Below are positions 43,377-45,421 of a stretch of DNA of 45,421 bases, one piece after another (position 1 is the first letter of the stretch; each line of letters starts with the position of its first letter). A program made the translations under genes and the position numbers. The stretch is taken from assembly GCA_022822785.1 (NCBI GenBank), contig JAJEAL010000114.1, positions 1 to 45,421 of the forward strand. Reading direction: 5' to 3'. The DNA comes from Candidatus Poribacteria bacterium (GTDB lineage: Bacteria; Poribacteria; WGA-4E; PCPOR2b). The notes beneath the pieces are model-generated. The model searched no databases. It was given only the letters and a program-made list of their open reading frames with translations, and was not told the origin of the DNA.

Positions 43377-44120
43377 ATGGCAGATCGCTCAATTATCCCA
43401 CAACAGCTGAATCCTGAACTCACTCCGCAGTTAGCACAGGAGGTCGATTTTTTCCTGAAATGGGGTTATCTCGTTGTCGAGGAGGCGATAAGTCAAGAAC
43501 AGGTGGAATCGCTACGTGAGGCGTTGGATGAAACCTTTGACAGGAAGGGCGAGCAGTTCACCCACCAGCTTCTCGAGGAGGACCAGCGCTTTGCGTTCCT
43601 CTTGGACAATCCGCCGGTGCTTACCCGCATGAAAGCCATCCTCGGCAACTGCGTGCAACTCCACAGCGCGACCGCTCGCGTGACGCAGCCCGGCGAACCC
43701 GATCAGAACTGGCATCGTGACGGACCGTGGCCCATGGCGCCAGAAAACACACCTTACGGCAGTATCCCCGGTCAGATTAACTGCGGCTACTTCCTCGACG
43801 AATTGACGATGGAGAACGGCCCGATTGCAATTGTTCCGGGCAGCCAACGGGTCCCCTTCCGGCCACCTGAAGGACACCCACATTTTCCGGACGAGAAATT
43901 TGTCCTTGCCACACCCGGCCAGGCGGTTATGTTCGACGGATGGATTTATCATCGCGGCGTCGCCAACAATTCCGACCAGCGCCGCCGCGTCTGCCTCATG
44001 TGCTACCAGAATGCGTGGATGAAATCCCGCGAGCCTTTTGACGGGCCCCGCGTCACCAAGCTACGCGAAAACGGCACGCCAGAACAGCAGCTCCTCCTCG
44101 GTGGACTGCCGCATTGGTAA
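43377..44120 (+). CDS. Phytanoyl-CoA dioxygenase (PhyH) family protein
   Basis: A 247-residue Fe(II)/2-oxoglutarate dioxygenase. The metal site is H113-x-D115 (NWHRDGPW) with H192 (YHRGVANNS); an arginine near 202-204 should bind 2-oxoglutarate. GPIAIVPGSQRVP is the PhyH core strand. GGAGG lies seven bases before ATG 43377. It is the third gene of the run with the membrane protein and C69 peptidase, 30 bp after the latter. The substrate is unknown. Confidence 0.9.
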   Translation: MADRSIIPQQLNPELTPQLAQEVDFFLKWGYLVVEEAISQEQVESLREALDETFDRKGEQFTHQLLEEDQRFAFLLDNPPVLTRMKAILGNCVQLHSATARVTQPGEPDQNWHRDGPWPMAPENTPYGSIPGQINCGYFLDELTMENGPIAIVPGSQRVPFRPPEGHPHFPDEKFVLATPGQAVMFDGWIYHRGVANNSDQRRRVCLMCYQNAWMKSREPFDGPRVTKLRENGTPEQQLLLGGLPHW

Positions 44121-44946
44121 TGTCTATGCCCTCCCGTTGCACACGGTACAATCCCAAAATATAGATGGTTATCACGGCAAGCCTTCTGCTTGCCTTTTTT
44201 CTTGTTCCCTATTCAGTGATAGCTACCCAAGAGCGGAAGCAAGGTGCCCCACCCCTACGATGTAGGTATGCCGTCAATCACCCAACCTGTAGGATGGACT
44301 TCCCAGCCTCAATATGTTTCCCTTACCCCTAGTAGGTGCGGTTTCCAACCGCACCGGACATCACTCAGCTTGCGCTACTTATGCCAGATCGCCTCAACTA
44401 CGAAGCTTTGAACGTTCAACTGCGCAAGTCCTATCCCGATTTATCGGGGCCGAGCACTATATGGGCACCTGAACGGTGAATTACGAAAAGCGCCCCGGGA
44501 ACATAAACCAAAGCCATCCGCTGTCTTTAGCCCCAGCGGGGCGACATGTGGGTGGCACCAATGGCGATGAATCTGTTAATTATCCGCAATGAATAACAAA
44601 ATCTAATACCAGTAGGAGTTACGCACTTCAGTTTGTATTAGCGCCATTCATTGCGCGTTCCGACAGGCGCGTCCGACTATAAACCTAAGACCTGCCCGTA
44701 GTGGCAACTCTTGTGTTTGCCCACCTATCCTGACAATTTATTGATTTTCTGCTGAAATGTTTCGCTTTTCGCTCCAGAGGAGCGACCTGTCTATAGCACA
44801 GGGATAAGCGCAATACACGCGCTCCAGAGGAGCGCAATGTGTATAGTATTAGTAAACAGGTAACAATTCTCAACTTTGGCTGCCCCCTCGCCAAATCCGG
44901 CAACACTCCGGTAACGGTAACCGGCGGAAACGCTAGATGGGAACGC
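44121..44946. repeat. Repeat-rich region before the CRISPR array
   Basis: Positions 44332-44357 hold a perfect GGTGCGGTTTCCAACCGCAC hairpin. A family C right half ends at 44433 and a left half starts at 44613, each lacking its partner. Family E units lie at 44526-44550, about 44769-44795 and 44820-44846 (GCTCCAGAGGAGC stems). I see no intact gene. Confidence 0.65.
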
Positions 44947-45110
44947 TTGATATTTCAATATGACCGCCAAGCGGATATTCTGTACATAAATACCTGTGAA
45001 CCAGAGCAGGAGAGCGAAAAACTTGAGGCGAGATCACCGCACGAGTTAACCCTGAGACCGACGAAATCGAAAATCTTGAGAGTCCATGTTTTCTACGCGA
45101 TTACTGCGTT
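44947..45110 (+). pseudogene. Frameshifted DUF2283 gene relic
   Basis: Frame one encodes IFQYDRQADILYINTCEP and EQESEKL, matching DUF2283. A +1 shift near 45030 continues as GEITARVNPETDEIENLE. A further shift near 45083 gives MFSTRLLR, matching the family end. Joined, the three pieces form a nearly complete small protein of about 55 residues, so the gene is broken by two frameshifts. No clear ribosome-binding site remains; the first codon may be TTG 44947. Confidence 0.6.
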
Positions 45111-45141
45111 GGGTTACAACCAGCGCGGCGCACTATTCTCC

Positions 45142-45421
45142 GTTTCAATCTCATACTTGAGATTCTTCTAATTGATAGTTAAACCGTCTGGACGGCAGAC
45201 GCTAAACGCCGTCGTTTCAATCTCATACTTGAGATTCTTCTAATTGATAGCACCGACAAGGACGCCCGAAAATGACCCCTAATTATTTTGTTTCAATCTC
45301 ATACTTGAGATTCTTCTAATTGATAGCGAACATCTTGCACTCGACGAAAGTAACATATTCCTTGTTTCAATCTCATACTTGAGATTCTTCTAATTGATAG
45401 TTACCATCTCACGATGGTATG
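45142..45421 (-). CRISPR. CRISPR array edge: four 37-bp repeats, three full spacers
   Basis: Identical 37-bp repeats lie at 45142-45178, 45214-45250, 45290-45326 and 45364-45400. The spacers are 35, 39 and 37 bp, and a fourth is cut by the window end. On the plus strand the repeat starts GTTTCAATC and ends AATTGATAG; on the minus strand it ends ATTGAAAC, the usual 8-base 5' handle of type I/III crRNAs, so transcription is probably leftward. The repeat folds via AATCTCA/TGAGATT (7-bp stem, 4-base loop). No cas gene is in the window; the leader and cas genes would lie to the right. The left edge is then the old, leader-distal end. Confidence 0.95.

Noticed and set aside
44839-45171. A 110-residue plus-strand frame running into the CRISPR repeat
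   Set aside because: Only residues matching DUF2283 are meaningful, and they switch frame twice; the tail is CRISPR repeat sequence.

Overview
The window looks like a chromosomal segment of an uncultured, Gram-negative-type bacterium, most likely a member of Candidatus Poribacteria or a close relative. This is inferred from gene content, not from a marker-gene match. The pointers are three intact phytanoyl-CoA dioxygenase (PhyH) genes plus a possible relic, an enolase-superfamily enzyme, a DUF6785-like membrane protein, a C69 peptidase, outer-membrane barrels, and intergenic DNA packed with short palindromic and transposon-like repeats.

Layout. 1-5.1 kb (minus strand): a tight five-gene run, PhyH > PhyH > PRTase-like (PRTase-CE type) > NADAR > GH32 glycosidase. 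5.4-7.6 kb: zinc alcohol dehydrogenase, methyltransferase and a possible PhyH relic. 8.0-16.3 kb (minus): a phosphonate-type ABC transporter whose permease/ATPase pair is separated from its binding protein and a porin by a BMP-type lipoprotein, a decayed DUF433/DUF5615 toxin-antitoxin pair and an orphan HsdS. 16.7-21.7 kb (plus): an enolase-superfamily enzyme, then three predicted heme proteins: a P460-like lipoprotein, a diheme domain fused to an outer-membrane barrel, and a four-helix membrane protein with two c-heme motifs. 21.9-25.0 kb (minus): SDR, Der GTPase and DUF58. 25.2-32.2 kb (plus): a small promoter/terminator cassette, six tRNAs (Arg, His, Pro, Arg, Lys, Leu), then tig-clpP-clpX-lon-rqcP, the conserved protein quality-control block. 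32.3-37.9 kb: dihydrolipoamide-dehydrogenase-like flavoprotein, CPA2 antiporter with RCK domain, lactonase-type propeller and ferritin-like protein. 38.7-44.1 kb: zinc-ribbon protein of unknown function, then an apparent three-gene operon (DUF6785-like membrane protein, C69 peptidase, PhyH). 44.1-45.4 kb: repeat-rich DNA, a frameshifted DUF2283 relic and the edge of a CRISPR array that runs off the window.

Repeats recur between genes. They include (A) TIR-bounded elements carrying one to five copies of a GGTAGGCGCTG-type hairpin; (B) long AAACCGAGTTTT hairpins resembling bidirectional terminators; (C) MITE-like elements bounded by TAGGASTTACGCA, one of which supplies the stop codon of the porin gene; (D) CCCCCTGATAAGGGGG hairpins; and (E) GCCCCAGCGGGGC elements. 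The least ordinary gene systems are the PhyH/PRTase/NADAR/GH32 run and the P460/diheme-barrel/membrane cytochrome group. No database search was possible; family names rest on motifs read by eye.
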